Made by a program: the position numbers and the translations under genes
Shown: in pieces, positions 9,308 to 16,931 of the stretch
Layout of the letters: the number at the start of each line of letters is the position of its first letter
Position numbering within the stretch: position 1 is the stretch's first letter
Origin: Bacteroides sp. OF04-15BH
GTDB taxonomy: Bacteria > Bacteroidota > Bacteroidia > Bacteroidales > Bacteroidaceae
Assembly: GCF_003477995.1 (NCBI RefSeq)
Contig: NZ_QUEM01000039.1
Location: forward strand, 1 to 26,864
Direction of reading: 5' to 3'
Length of the DNA stretch: 26,864 nt
The notes under the pieces: generated by a model
Told to the model about the DNA's origin: nothing
Database searches by the model: none
What the model saw: the letters and a program-made list of their open reading frames with translations, nothing else

Positions 9308-10582
9308 TTATTTATTGCGGATAATTGTCTGAGCACGGTCTGGACCAACAGACAGAATGGTAATAGGAGTTTCCAACTCGTCTTCCAGGAACTGAATGTA
9401 GTTCTTGAATGCTTCCGGGAAGTCCTTCTCGTCAGTTATGCCGGTCAGATCACACTGCCATCCTGGGATGTCCTTGTATACAGCCTCGCAGCCTTCTGTC
9501 TCAAACGGTACATTTTCCAGAATAACACCGTCCTTCTTGTAAGCTACGCATGCCTTGATGGTTTCGAAGCTGTCCAGAACGTCGCTCTTCATCATAACCA
9601 ACTGAGTTACGCCATTGATCATGATGGCATACTTCAGGGCAACCAAATCCACCCATCCGCAACGACGGTTTCTTCCAGTCACAGCACCATATTCGTGACC
9701 GATCTCACGAATCTTGTCACCGGTTTCGTCGAACAGTTCAACAGGGAACGGTCCGGAACCTACACGGGTGCTGTAAGCTTTGAAAATACCGAATACTTCA
9801 CCTATCTGCTTTGGTCCGATACCCAGTCCGGTGCAGACACCGCCGCTGGTGGTGCTTGAAGAACTGACAAAAGGATAAGTTCCGTGATCAATGTCCAGCA
9901 TTGTTCCCTGAGCTCCTTCTGCCAACACGCTTTTTCCCTCTTTCAAATACTGGTTGATTTCCACCTCTGTATCCGTAAGCGGGAAGGTGCTCATATAGCG
10001 GATGCCTTCCATCCAAGCTTTTTCCTCTTCGGTGATATCATAGTCTGTGAAGTTCAGATCCTTGAGGATTTGCTCATGTCTGGCCTTCAGAGCCTGATAT
10101 TTTGCGTCAAAGTTTTCCAGGATGTCACCTACGCGCAAACCGATACGGCTGGCCTTGTCGCTATAGGTCGGTCCGATACCTTTTCCGGTAGTTCCCACTT
10201 TGTTCTTGCCTTTTGCAGCCTCGTAAGCACGATCCAATACTCTGTGTGTAGGCAGGATCAGATGAGCACGTTTGCTGATGTGGAGTCTTTTCTTCAGGTC
10301 ATATCCGGCATCCTCAAGTTCTTTGGCTTCGGCCATGAACAAGTCGGGTGCAATGACACATCCGTTACCGATAATATTGATCTTATCTTCAGCGAAAATA
10401 CCTGAAGGAATAGAGCGGAGAACGAATTTCTTACCTTCGAAAATGATGGTGTGGCCTGCGTTTGGTCCACCTGCGAATCTGGCAACAACATCATATTTCG
10501 GAGTAAATACGTCTACTACTTTACCTTTTCCCTCATCTCCGAATACGATCCCAAGAAGGGCATCTACTTTTCCTTTTACCAT
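9308..10582 (-). CDS. purA: Adenylosuccinate synthetase PurA
   Basis: A protein of 424 residues, full length. It joins IMP and aspartate using GTP, the first dedicated step to AMP. The phosphate-binding loop [11 protein letters not shown] lies at residues 11-21, followed by [45 protein letters not shown]-like residues, and [18 protein letters not shown], all hallmarks of the family. The start is the ATG at 10582 with an A-rich leader. The stop of the Fur-family gene lies 36 bases upstream with no terminator or clear promoter between, so purA is probably cotranscribed with the regulator. A long hairpin follows the stop. Confidence 0.98.
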   Translation of the reverse strand: [424 protein letters not shown]

Positions 10583-10618
10583 GATTGGATATTTATATTT
10601 GTTGTTTGTTTGATTTCC

Positions 10619-11074
10619 TTATTGCATGCGCATTTTACATTTGGCGCAAATTCCGTATAAAGTAACTCTGTAGTTGTGAACCTGAAAGTCTGCACAGCCG
10701 ATATGTTCCAGCAAGGATCTGATGTGCTTAAGCTCTGCCAGTTGGGTTTCCCGGCAACTGTTGCATACAAGTTCTATGAGATTCCGGTTTCCGAATACTT
10801 TGCAGTATACGGTGCTGTTTTTGTCTTTCAGTTCATTGATTACATGGGCTTCAAGCAAGATATTAATACAATTATATACAGTAGACCGGCATATATGTAT
10901 TTTAGGAAAAAGTTCCTGATGCTTACTGAGGATTTCTTCAATGGAAACCTTGTCTTTCATATTATAAATGGTTCTCAACACGGTTTCCCGCTCCTGAGTT
11001 TTTCTCAGCCCCTTTGTTTCAATAAAATGAAACAGGGCCTGTAATGCCTGTTCTTCTGCACTTTCTTCTTGCAT
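10619..11074 (-). CDS. Fur-family transcriptional regulator with an altered sensor site
   Basis: A protein of 151 residues. It has an N-terminal winged helix (GLRKTQERETVL through ICRSTVYNCINILLEAHVI, residues about 22-80) and a C-terminal dimerisation domain. The structural zinc cysteines are intact as CNSC and CAKC. The usual HHHDH cluster before the first CxxC is replaced: aligned on that CxxC, the positions read N-L-I-E instead of H-H-D-H. One conserved His remains in FQVHNYRVTLYG. The protein is therefore probably not a standard iron, zinc or manganese sensor, although other residues could supply ligands. The inverted repeat in its promoter suggests autoregulation, and cotranscription with purA raises the possibility of a link to purine supply. 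Both of these are inference. Confidence 0.9.
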   Translation of the reverse strand: MQEESAEEQALQALFHFIETKGLRKTQERETVLRTIYNMKDKVSIEEILSKHQELFPKIHICRSTVYNCINILLEAHVINELKDKNSTVYCKVFGNRNLIELVCNSCRETQLAELKHIRSLLEHIGCADFQVHNYRVTLYGICAKCKMRMQ

Positions 11075-11098
11075 GATAGTCGTTTAATTGTTTTGCAA

Positions 11099-11106
11099 CA
11101 AAGTTA
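11099..11106 (-). promoter_or_regulatory. -7 box of the Fur-family/purA operon
   Basis: On the minus strand this reads TAACTTTG, a full match to TAnnTTTG, and places transcription start about 20 bases before the gene's ATG. No good TTTG is found at -33, which may mean the promoter needs help or is regulated through the adjacent inverted repeat. Confidence 0.55.
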
Positions 11107-11126
11107 GTGCTTTTTGCCGAAAGCAC
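11107..11126. promoter_or_regulatory. Inverted repeat in the Fur-family promoter, possible operator
   Basis: GTGCTTT, six bases, AAAGCAC: a perfect 7-bp inverted repeat abutting the -7 box, in the spacer between -7 and -33. A protein bound here would block RNA polymerase. As DNA upstream of the predicted start it should not be transcribed, so a hairpin role is less likely. Confidence 0.5.
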
Positions 11127-11169
11127 GCATATCCCTAAAAATATTTTTCAGAAAAAAATAACAGACGGC

Positions 11170-11766
11170 TTATTGCAGAAGCATATTTTCAATTTCCTGA
11201 GTGCGCTGTTTATTAATTTCTTCGTATTTGAGCAATGCATTTACAATGGCTTTCTTGAGGGTACCTTCCGCATGGGCGATGGTGGCACCGGCCTGATCCA
11301 GAAATTCATTTTCCGCCCGTTCGTTCAGAGGTTCGCCTTTCATGAAAAGGCGTGCCAGCAGCAGGTAGCCGCAGAGTTGGAACATTTCTTCTTCGCGGGC
11401 GATCCACTGGAATGCTTTTTCTGAGGCATAGGGCAGTTTCTGGAACAGATTCATGACCGTGAGCTGCGCTATTTCTGCTGTAGGCATGCCTTCAATCCAG
11501 ATTTCTGCAATTTCCGGATAAAAAGAGTCTACCGGTTGCAGCATGCCGGCCAGAATCTTGCATTCCCGGATATTCTCTTTCCACAAGGCTTGTGCCAGTT
11601 CATGATTCGGTTGGAATTCGCTGGCGATGCTTTGCAGTCGGGGAATCTCCACTCCGAAGTTTAACTTATAGTTCAGGCCGTTTTCTCGCATAAAAGCCGA
11701 CGCCACTCCATTCATGGAGAGGCGCAGCTCTTGTTTTATTTTTCTGATTTCTTCTGCTATATTCAT
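11170..11766 (-). CDS. AlkD-like DNA alkylation repair (HEAT-repeat) protein
   Basis: A protein of 198 residues, all helical in character, with repeated amphipathic helices resembling the HEAT-like repeats of the AlkC/AlkD DNA-glycosylase family (PF08713). AlkD removes positively charged N3- and N7-alkylated bases. This copy is shorter than the roughly 235 residues of Bacillus AlkD, and the Arg-Arg pair expected in the catalytic repeat is replaced by a hydrophobic run (FQLCGYLLLARL), so glycosylase activity is uncertain. The gene starts 3 bases after the stop of the dipeptidyl peptidase III gene, so the two are almost certainly one transcript. It ends before the promoter of the Fur-family gene. 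Confidence 0.75.
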   Translation of the reverse strand: MNIAEEIRKIKQELRLSMNGVASAFMRENGLNYKLNFGVEIPRLQSIASEFQPNHELAQALWKENIRECKILAGMLQPVDSFYPEIAEIWIEGMPTAEIAQLTVMNLFQKLPYASEKAFQWIAREEEMFQLCGYLLLARLFMKGEPLNERAENEFLDQAGATIAHAEGTLKKAIVNALLKYEEINKQRTQEIENMLLQ

Positions 11767-11769
11767 GGA

Positions 11770-13734
11770 TTATAGTGTTGCATAGTCCTTGCTGTAGCGG
11801 AGCATCTGTTTGTCGTATGCTTCGCCATAGCTGATTCGGATGTCAGTAATATTGTTCTGTTCGTCAATGACTGGAGTGTATACCGGATTGATGAATCCCT
11901 TGTATGGAGCCAGATTCAGCTGATTGTACCGGGCCAGGATTTCCTGGTGCAGGGACGGATCTACTTTCACGCCATAGCGCTCTACCAGCTGACGGGCTGC
12001 TTCCAGATCACCTTCGCTCTTGATGCGCTGGATTTCGGCAAGTTGTTTTCCGAATATCTCCCGCAGTTTCTGGTAGTCGTTGATTTGCACATAAGTCTTT
12101 CGGTTGAGGCAGATCATTTCGATAATCTGCTCTTCCTTTCCCATTTCCAGAGCCCAACGGGCAATGAGAGCTCGGTTTCTCATGTGTGCTTCTTCAATAT
12201 CCTTACCCGGATTGATGCGTACCAGCTGGGTGAGCAGTCCGTTCATCAGATAACCGTAATATTGTGCTTTGTAGGCCTCGGAATCCGGTGTAAGTCCCAG
12301 TTCAGTCAGTTTCGGGTCGGCCAGATAATACAGTCCGAACAGGTCGGCACGTGCCTCTTCAATGGTTGCTCCATAGGCTTTCAGACTATCCGGATCTACT
12401 CCCGGAAGCATCTTTCCGCTGCCATGACCCAAACATTCGTGCAAGTCAGTATGCAGATCATCGCATACATCCTCGTATTTCTCCATCAGTTCCAGAACTT
12501 CACGGTTGATGACAAACTCTTCCTTGAAGCCGTTGCCGTGGGCTGCCTGATTATAGGCATGTGTCAGGTTGCCGATGGTGACGCTCTTGCTTCCATGCTC
12601 GGCGCGTATCCAGTTAGAATTGGGCAGATTGATACCGATGGCACTTGCCGGATACAGGTCACCACCCAATATCGCAGTTTCAATGACTTTGGCAGAAACA
12701 CCTTGGCAATTGTCTTTCTTGAAGCGGGCATCCACTGGAGAATGGTCCTCAAACCATTGAGCGTTCTCACTCAGTTTGCGGGTTCTTTCGGTAGCTTCTG
12801 CATCTTTCAGGTTTACATATCCCTCCCAGCTGGCTTTCATGCCCAGCGGATCACCATACGTCTCGATAAATCCGTTGGTAAAGTCAATAAAGCCGTCCTG
12901 TTCCTGAATCCAAAGGATGCTGTATTCATCGAATGTTCTCAGGTTACCGGTTTTGTAGAATTCTACCAGTTTCAGGATAACCTCTTTCTGTTTCGGGTTT
13001 TCGCTGACTTCGGCAGCCTTTTCCAACCAATATACGATTTTTTCTATGGCCTTGCCATACATTCCGTCAATTTTCCACACCTCCTCGGCAATCTTACCGT
13101 TTTTCCGAACCAATTGGCTATTGAGTCCGTACATGACCGGTCGGGGATCCTGTTCCCGGTTTTTCATTTCCTGATAAAAGTCCTCGGCCTCTTTTTGAGT
13201 GATTCCTTCGGCATAATAATTACATGCAGAGGTCAGCAGCAGGTCTTCGCCGTCGGCCTGGTTTACCCGTTTGGCCATAATGGCCGGATTGAAAATGACC
13301 GGAGCTATTTCGTTGTATAATGTTTCTGCTGTTTCGCCTGCTTTCAGGGGAAGTTTTTCCGGATTGATGTTCAGCAGTGCTTCTTTAAAGAAACTCTCGC
13401 TGAACAGAGCCGGGAATTTGTCACAGGCATAGTGATGATGGATACCGTTAGAGAACCACACCCGTTTCAGATATACGGTCAGTTCCTGAAAATTCTTGCT
13501 GTTTCTGTCCCCGGAGTAATCTGTATAGATTGCCTCCAGAGTCTTTCGGATTTTTAAATTGAACTTGCCGTTCTGATCCCACAGAATATCACGTCCGTAG
13601 AGTGCTGCCTGCGACAGATAATAAACCAGTTTCTTCTGGCGCAGATCCAGATTCTCAAATCCATTAACACGATATCTCAGCAATTGCAGATCGGCAAACC
13701 GTTCGTCGCAGTATGAAAAATCAGTTGTATTCAT
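11770..13734 (-). CDS. Dipeptidyl peptidase III (M49 metallopeptidase)
   Basis: A protein of 654 residues. It releases dipeptides from the N-termini of short peptides. The zinc motif is HECLGH at 432-437, the bacterial five-residue-spaced form of the M49 motif, with the third ligand Glu460 in TIEEARADLFG. As I recall, the characterised Bacteroides thetaiotaomicron enzyme has the same HECLGH motif. No signal peptide is visible here: the N-terminus begins MNTTDFSYCDERFADL, so a cytoplasmic enzyme is expected. It is upstream of, and nearly abuts, the AlkD-like gene. A terminator-like hairpin separates it from the AraC-type gene. A weak -7 candidate on the minus strand lies at 13742-13749. Confidence 0.95.
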   Translation of the reverse strand: MNTTDFSYCDERFADLQLLRYRVNGFENLDLRQKKLVYYLSQAALYGRDILWDQNGKFNLKIRKTLEAIYTDYSGDRNSKNFQELTVYLKRVWFSNGIHHHYACDKFPALFSESFFKEALLNINPEKLPLKAGETAETLYNEIAPVIFNPAIMAKRVNQADGEDLLLTSACNYYAEGITQKEAEDFYQEMKNREQDPRPVMYGLNSQLVRKNGKIAEEVWKIDGMYGKAIEKIVYWLEKAAEVSENPKQKEVILKLVEFYKTGNLRTFDEYSILWIQEQDGFIDFTNGFIETYGDPLGMKASWEGYVNLKDAEATERTRKLSENAQWFEDHSPVDARFKKDNCQGVSAKVIETAILGGDLYPASAIGINLPNSNWIRAEHGSKSVTIGNLTHAYNQAAHGNGFKEEFVINREVLELMEKYEDVCDDLHTDLHECLGHGSGKMLPGVDPDSLKAYGATIEEARADLFGLYYLADPKLTELGLTPDSEAYKAQYYGYLMNGLLTQLVRINPGKDIEEAHMRNRALIARWALEMGKEEQIIEMICLNRKTYVQINDYQKLREIFGKQLAEIQRIKSEGDLEAARQLVERYGVKVDPSLHQEILARYNQLNLAPYKGFINPVYTPVIDEQNNITDIRISYGEAYDKQMLRYSKDYATL

Positions 13735-13760
13735 TAAATCGGAAATATATTAGTAACTGT

Positions 13761-13795
13761 AAAAGGGATAAAACCCTTTCGGATTTATCCCTTTT
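13761..13795. terminator. Hairpin terminator after the AraC-type gene
   Basis: AAAAGGGATAAA at 13761-13772 pairs perfectly over 12 bp with 13784-13795. The stem itself ends in TTTT on both strands. It lies between the stop of the AraC-type gene and the start of the peptidase gene, 26 bases from the latter. Confidence 0.75.
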
Positions 13796-13806
13796 TCTTT
13801 TAAAAT

Positions 13807-14238
13807 TTATGCTTTGTTATTTTCTTTTGCCAAGTGATTTATGCGATAGCTTCTCGGCGTAATTCCGTTCAGTTTGTAGAAGGCGGCATAAAACGACTGT
13901 CGGTTGGCAAATCCCACCATAGCGGAAATCTCTTCCATGGTTTTGTCCATGTACCGCTTGTCTACAAGCAGATATTGTGCATCCTTGATGCGATACTCAT
14001 TCACAAGGCTGGAATAATTCTGTCCGAAGCGGATATTGACCACCGCACTGATGTAGCGGGTATTGGTGCTCAACTCTTCGGCCATCTTTTTGGCTGAATA
14101 ATCCGGATCCTTGTACTTCTTCTGTACGACGAAAATATGCAATATTTTCTCGTAAAGTTCGTCTACTAATTCAGCTCTTACCAGTGAGCGGTAAGCAGCA
14201 TTTTTTTCTTTTTTCTCCGTTAAATTATACTTTCCCAT
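13807..14238 (-). CDS. Short AraC-type DNA-binding protein
   Basis: A protein of 143 residues. The C-terminal 95 residues or so form an AraC/XylS double helix-turn-helix: the first helix pair around SAKKMAEELSTNTRYISAVV, the second around MEEISAMVGFANRQSFYAAF followed by NGITPRSYR, which is the AraC signature. The N-terminal 45 residues are charged and helical, and no cupin or other effector-binding domain is present. It could be the output part of a partner-dependent system or a small stand-alone regulator. The target is unknown. An inverted repeat overlapping its own -7 box (14256-14263) hints at autoregulation. It is divergent from recQ. Confidence 0.87.
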   Translation of the reverse strand: MGKYNLTEKKEKNAAYRSLVRAELVDELYEKILHIFVVQKKYKDPDYSAKKMAEELSTNTRYISAVVNIRFGQNYSSLVNEYRIKDAQYLLVDKRYMDKTMEEISAMVGFANRQSFYAAFYKLNGITPRSYRINHLAKENNKA

Positions 14239-14255
14239 ACTTCCTATATATTACT

Positions 14256-14263
14256 CAAAAATA
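14256..14263 (-). promoter_or_regulatory. -7 box of the AraC-type gene
   Basis: The minus strand reads TATTTTTG, a full match to TAnnTTTG, 17 bases before the ATG. The -33 region is poor. It overlaps the left arm of the inverted repeat at 14260-14304. Confidence 0.4.
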
Positions 14264-14304
14264 AAATCACATCCAGTGTCTAGAACTCCTTGTGCGATTT
14301 TATT
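14260..14304. repeat. Inverted repeat in the AraC-type/recQ divergent region
   Basis: AATAAAATC at 14260-14268 is the complement of 14296-14304. After one mismatch, CA pairs with TG further in. The spacer is about 21-27 bases. It may be a regulator site of two half-sites, and it overlaps the promoter of the AraC-type gene. Confidence 0.45.
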
Positions 14305-14383
14305 AACTTTACATGATAAGGCAAAATTCGCTTTTTTTTCTTGTTCGTACAAATTTTTCTCTCTTTTTAATGACAAAAAAAGT

Positions 14384-14391
14384 TAACTTTG
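14384..14391 (+). promoter_or_regulatory. -7 box of recQ
   Basis: TAACTTTG matches TAnnTTTG and lies 31 bases before the recQ ATG. The -33 region is T-rich without an exact TTTG at the right distance. Confidence 0.5.
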
Positions 14392-14422
14392 CGTTTGCTA
14401 ATATAAATAGAACCGTTTTTGC

Positions 14423-16249
14423 ATGTATCAAACACTGAAAAAATATTTTGGATACGATTCTTTTCGTCCTCAGCAGGAGGCCATCATCAGGAGTGTTCTG
14501 GCCAAGAATGACACGCTGGTGCTGATGCCTACAGGAGGTGGAAAAAGCTTATGTTATCAGATTCCAGCCCTGATGATGCCCGGTACGGCCATTGTCGTAT
14601 CTCCGCTAATCTCTCTGATGAAGGATCAGGTAGAGGCTTTGCAGGAGAGTGGTATTTATGCGGCAGCACTCAATAGCAATAACACAGACCAGGAGGCCGT
14701 GAGCATCCGAAGGGATTGTATATCCGGTAAAGTTAAAATACTTTACATATCCCCCGAGCGCTTATTGTCCGAAATTCCTTTTTTGCTAAAATCCATGCAA
14801 CTGTCTCTTTTTGCCATCGACGAAGCACATTGCATTTCTCAGTGGGGGCATGACTTTCGTCCGGAATATACGCAGTTGAATGTCTTGCATCAGTATTTTC
14901 CGGAGATACCGGTCATTGCACTGACGGCTACAGCCGACAAAGTCACCCGGGAAGACATTGTGCAGCAGTTGGGACTGGTGCGTCCTCAGATCTTTATTTC
15001 CTCGTTCGACCGTCCGAATCTGAATCTGGTTGTCCGTAAGGGATTAAAGAAGAAAGAAAAGACTCTGGCAATTCTGGATTTTCTGTCCCGGCATGAGAAT
15101 GACAGTGGTATCATTTATTGCATGAGTCGCAAAACGACCGAGGATGTGGCAGCCATGCTTCAGGAGCACGGTATCAGTGCTGCAGTTTATCATGCTGGTC
15201 TGTCGCCCGAGGAGCGTAACTTTACGCAGGAGGAATTTCTGAAAGACCGCATTCAGGTGGTTTGTGCCACGGTTGCCTTTGGTATGGGAATCAATAAGTC
15301 GAATGTGCGTTATGTCATTCATTATAATCTGCCGAAAAGCATTGAATGCTTTTATCAGGAAATCGGTCGTGCCGGGCGCGACGGGATGCCTGCCGACACG
15401 TTACTGTTCTATTCTTACGGAGACATTGCACAGCTGACCCGTTTTGCCGAAGAAAGCGGTCAGCAGGGCATGAATAAGGAGCGTTTGCAGCGCATGCAGG
15501 AATATGCTGAGGCCTCGGTTTGCCGCCGTCGTATTCTGCTGAATTATTTTGGAGAACAGAGTGCACATGATTGTGGTAATTGTGATGTGTGCCGTAATCC
15601 GCCTTTGCGTTTCGACGGTACAGTTCTGGTGCAGAAAGCCCTGAGTGCCATTATGCGCACCGGGCAGCATGCAGGTTTTCATTTGGTGGTAGATATTCTT
15701 CGCGGCAATCAGACGCAGGAAATCGTGCAGCGTGGGTATGACCAACTGAAAACTTATGGTGCCGGGCATGATGTACCGGCCCGTCACTGGCACGATTATC
15801 TGCTTCAGATGTTGCAGTTGGGACTTCTGGAGATTGATTATAAAGAGAATCTGCATCTGAAAGTCACCCCTGCCGGAGCTCAGGTGCTGTACGGAAAAAG
15901 CACTGCCACACTGGCTCAGATCCGTGAAGAGAAGCCACAGGTTGCTCTCCGTAAACGAAAAGCGGTTGCCGTGCCCCGCATCGCCGGACAGCCGTTGTTG
16001 TCCAGGCAACCCTTCTTCGAAGAAGAGAGCGCTGACGGACTTTTTGAGGCGTTGCGTGCGTTGCGTAAGCGACTGGCTGACGAACAAGGTTTCCCGCCAT
16101 ATATCATAATGTCGGACAATACCTTGCACCTGTTGTGCAGCATCAAGCCGACTACGGTGGATGCCTTCGGTATGGTAAGCGGTATCAGTGATTTCAAGAA
16201 ACAGAAATACGGAGAGGAGTTTGTGGCTCTGATCCGCAATTTTCTATAA
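14423..16249 (+). CDS. recQ: ATP-dependent DNA helicase RecQ
   Basis: A protein of 608 residues, the standard RecQ size, and a 3'-5' helicase for recombination and fork repair. Domains in order: the DEAD/DEAH core with Walker A TGGGKS (Lys41) and DEAH at 133-136 followed by CISQWGHDFR; the second RecA domain with the GIIYCMSRK and QEIGRAGRDG motifs; the RQC zinc domain with Cys367, Cys384, Cys387 and Cys390; a winged helix around 410-500; and a C-terminal HRDC domain from about 535. All catalytic motifs are intact. The first in-frame ATG, 31 bases from a good -7 box, is taken as the start. Its stop codon is the first part of the terminator shared with the opposing amidase gene. Confidence 0.98.
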   Translation: MYQTLKKYFGYDSFRPQQEAIIRSVLAKNDTLVLMPTGGGKSLCYQIPALMMPGTAIVVSPLISLMKDQVEALQESGIYAAALNSNNTDQEAVSIRRDCISGKVKILYISPERLLSEIPFLLKSMQLSLFAIDEAHCISQWGHDFRPEYTQLNVLHQYFPEIPVIALTATADKVTREDIVQQLGLVRPQIFISSFDRPNLNLVVRKGLKKKEKTLAILDFLSRHENDSGIIYCMSRKTTEDVAAMLQEHGISAAVYHAGLSPEERNFTQEEFLKDRIQVVCATVAFGMGINKSNVRYVIHYNLPKSIECFYQEIGRAGRDGMPADTLLFYSYGDIAQLTRFAEESGQQGMNKERLQRMQEYAEASVCRRRILLNYFGEQSAHDCGNCDVCRNPPLRFDGTVLVQKALSAIMRTGQHAGFHLVVDILRGNQTQEIVQRGYDQLKTYGAGHDVPARHWHDYLLQMLQLGLLEIDYKENLHLKVTPAGAQVLYGKSTATLAQIREEKPQVALRKRKAVAVPRIAGQPLLSRQPFFEEESADGLFEALRALRKRLADEQGFPPYIIMSDNTLHLLCSIKPTTVDAFGMVSGISDFKKQKYGEEFVALIRNFL

Positions 16250-16297
16250 AACCAATCAGGAGTGGTCAGCGATGGTGCTGCCACTCCTGATTGGTTT
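16249..16297. terminator. Shared terminator of recQ and the amidase gene
   Basis: A perfect 17-bp stem pairs 16249-16265 with 16281-16297, with an inner CAGC/GCTG pairing in the loop. It carries the last base of the recQ stop on one side and two bases of the amidase stop on the other. U-runs are short on both strands, but the stem is very stable. Confidence 0.85.
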
Positions 16298-16931
16298 ATT
16301 TCAGAGTTTCCAGATACTGTTTCACAGCCTGATAGATGCAGTATGCCAGTTTTCTTCGGCCGCGTCTTGACCGCAAGTACTTCTCCTCCTGAGCATTGGA
16401 GATAAAGCCAACCTCAGTCAGAACTGCCGGCATATTGGTATTTCTTAATACCGCAAAATTGGCTTTTTTCACACCTCTGTTTTTTCTTTTTCCCCGTTCG
16501 GTATATTCCTCCTGAATCAGTTGTGCCAGCTTCAGGCTCCAGGGATTATGCCTTTTGTTCCATACAAATGTTTCCGTGCCTTCGGCATATCCGCGGGCAG
16601 AATTGGCATGGATGGAAATAAACAGGTCTGCCTGACAGAAGTTGGCGAAATTGGCCCTTTCGTTCAGCGAGATGAATTCATCTTTGTCTCGGGTCAGGAT
16701 AACATCCACGCCGCGGGTTCTTCTTCGGATATATTTGCCGGTTCGTTGGGCAATTTTCAGAGTGATGTCCTTTTCTTGCGTTTTTCGTCCGGCAGCGCCC
16801 TGATCCCGTCCGCCATGTCCCGCATCAATCACGATTTTGAATCGTCCTTCAGCCAGAGCGGGTACCGAAGTGCAGAACAGAGCCAGAAGCACTCCCCACA
16901 TTATAATATAAGCGTATTTTCCGTGTCTCAT
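16296..16931 (-). CDS. N-acetylmuramoyl-L-alanine amidase (Amidase_3), exported
   Basis: A protein of 211 residues. Residues 1-27 form a signal peptide ending ALA|E. The mature protein is a single Amidase_3 domain, which cuts the bond between MurNAc and L-Ala of the stem peptide in peptidoglycan. Zinc ligands are His39 (DAGHGG), Glu53 (QEKD) and His108 (SIHAN), and the catalytic Glu173 lies in TEVGF. No AMIN targeting domain or LysM is attached, and no long autoinhibitory helix is obvious, unlike E. coli AmiB and AmiC. Its ATG overlaps the stop of the upstream coiled-coil gene (ATGA, 16928-16931), which means translational coupling. Confidence 0.95.
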   Translation of the reverse strand: MRHGKYAYIIMWGVLLALFCTSVPALAEGRFKIVIDAGHGGRDQGAAGRKTQEKDITLKIAQRTGKYIRRRTRGVDVILTRDKDEFISLNERANFANFCQADLFISIHANSARGYAEGTETFVWNKRHNPWSLKLAQLIQEEYTERGKRKNRGVKKANFAVLRNTNMPAVLTEVGFISNAQEEKYLRSRRGRRKLAYCIYQAVKQYLETLK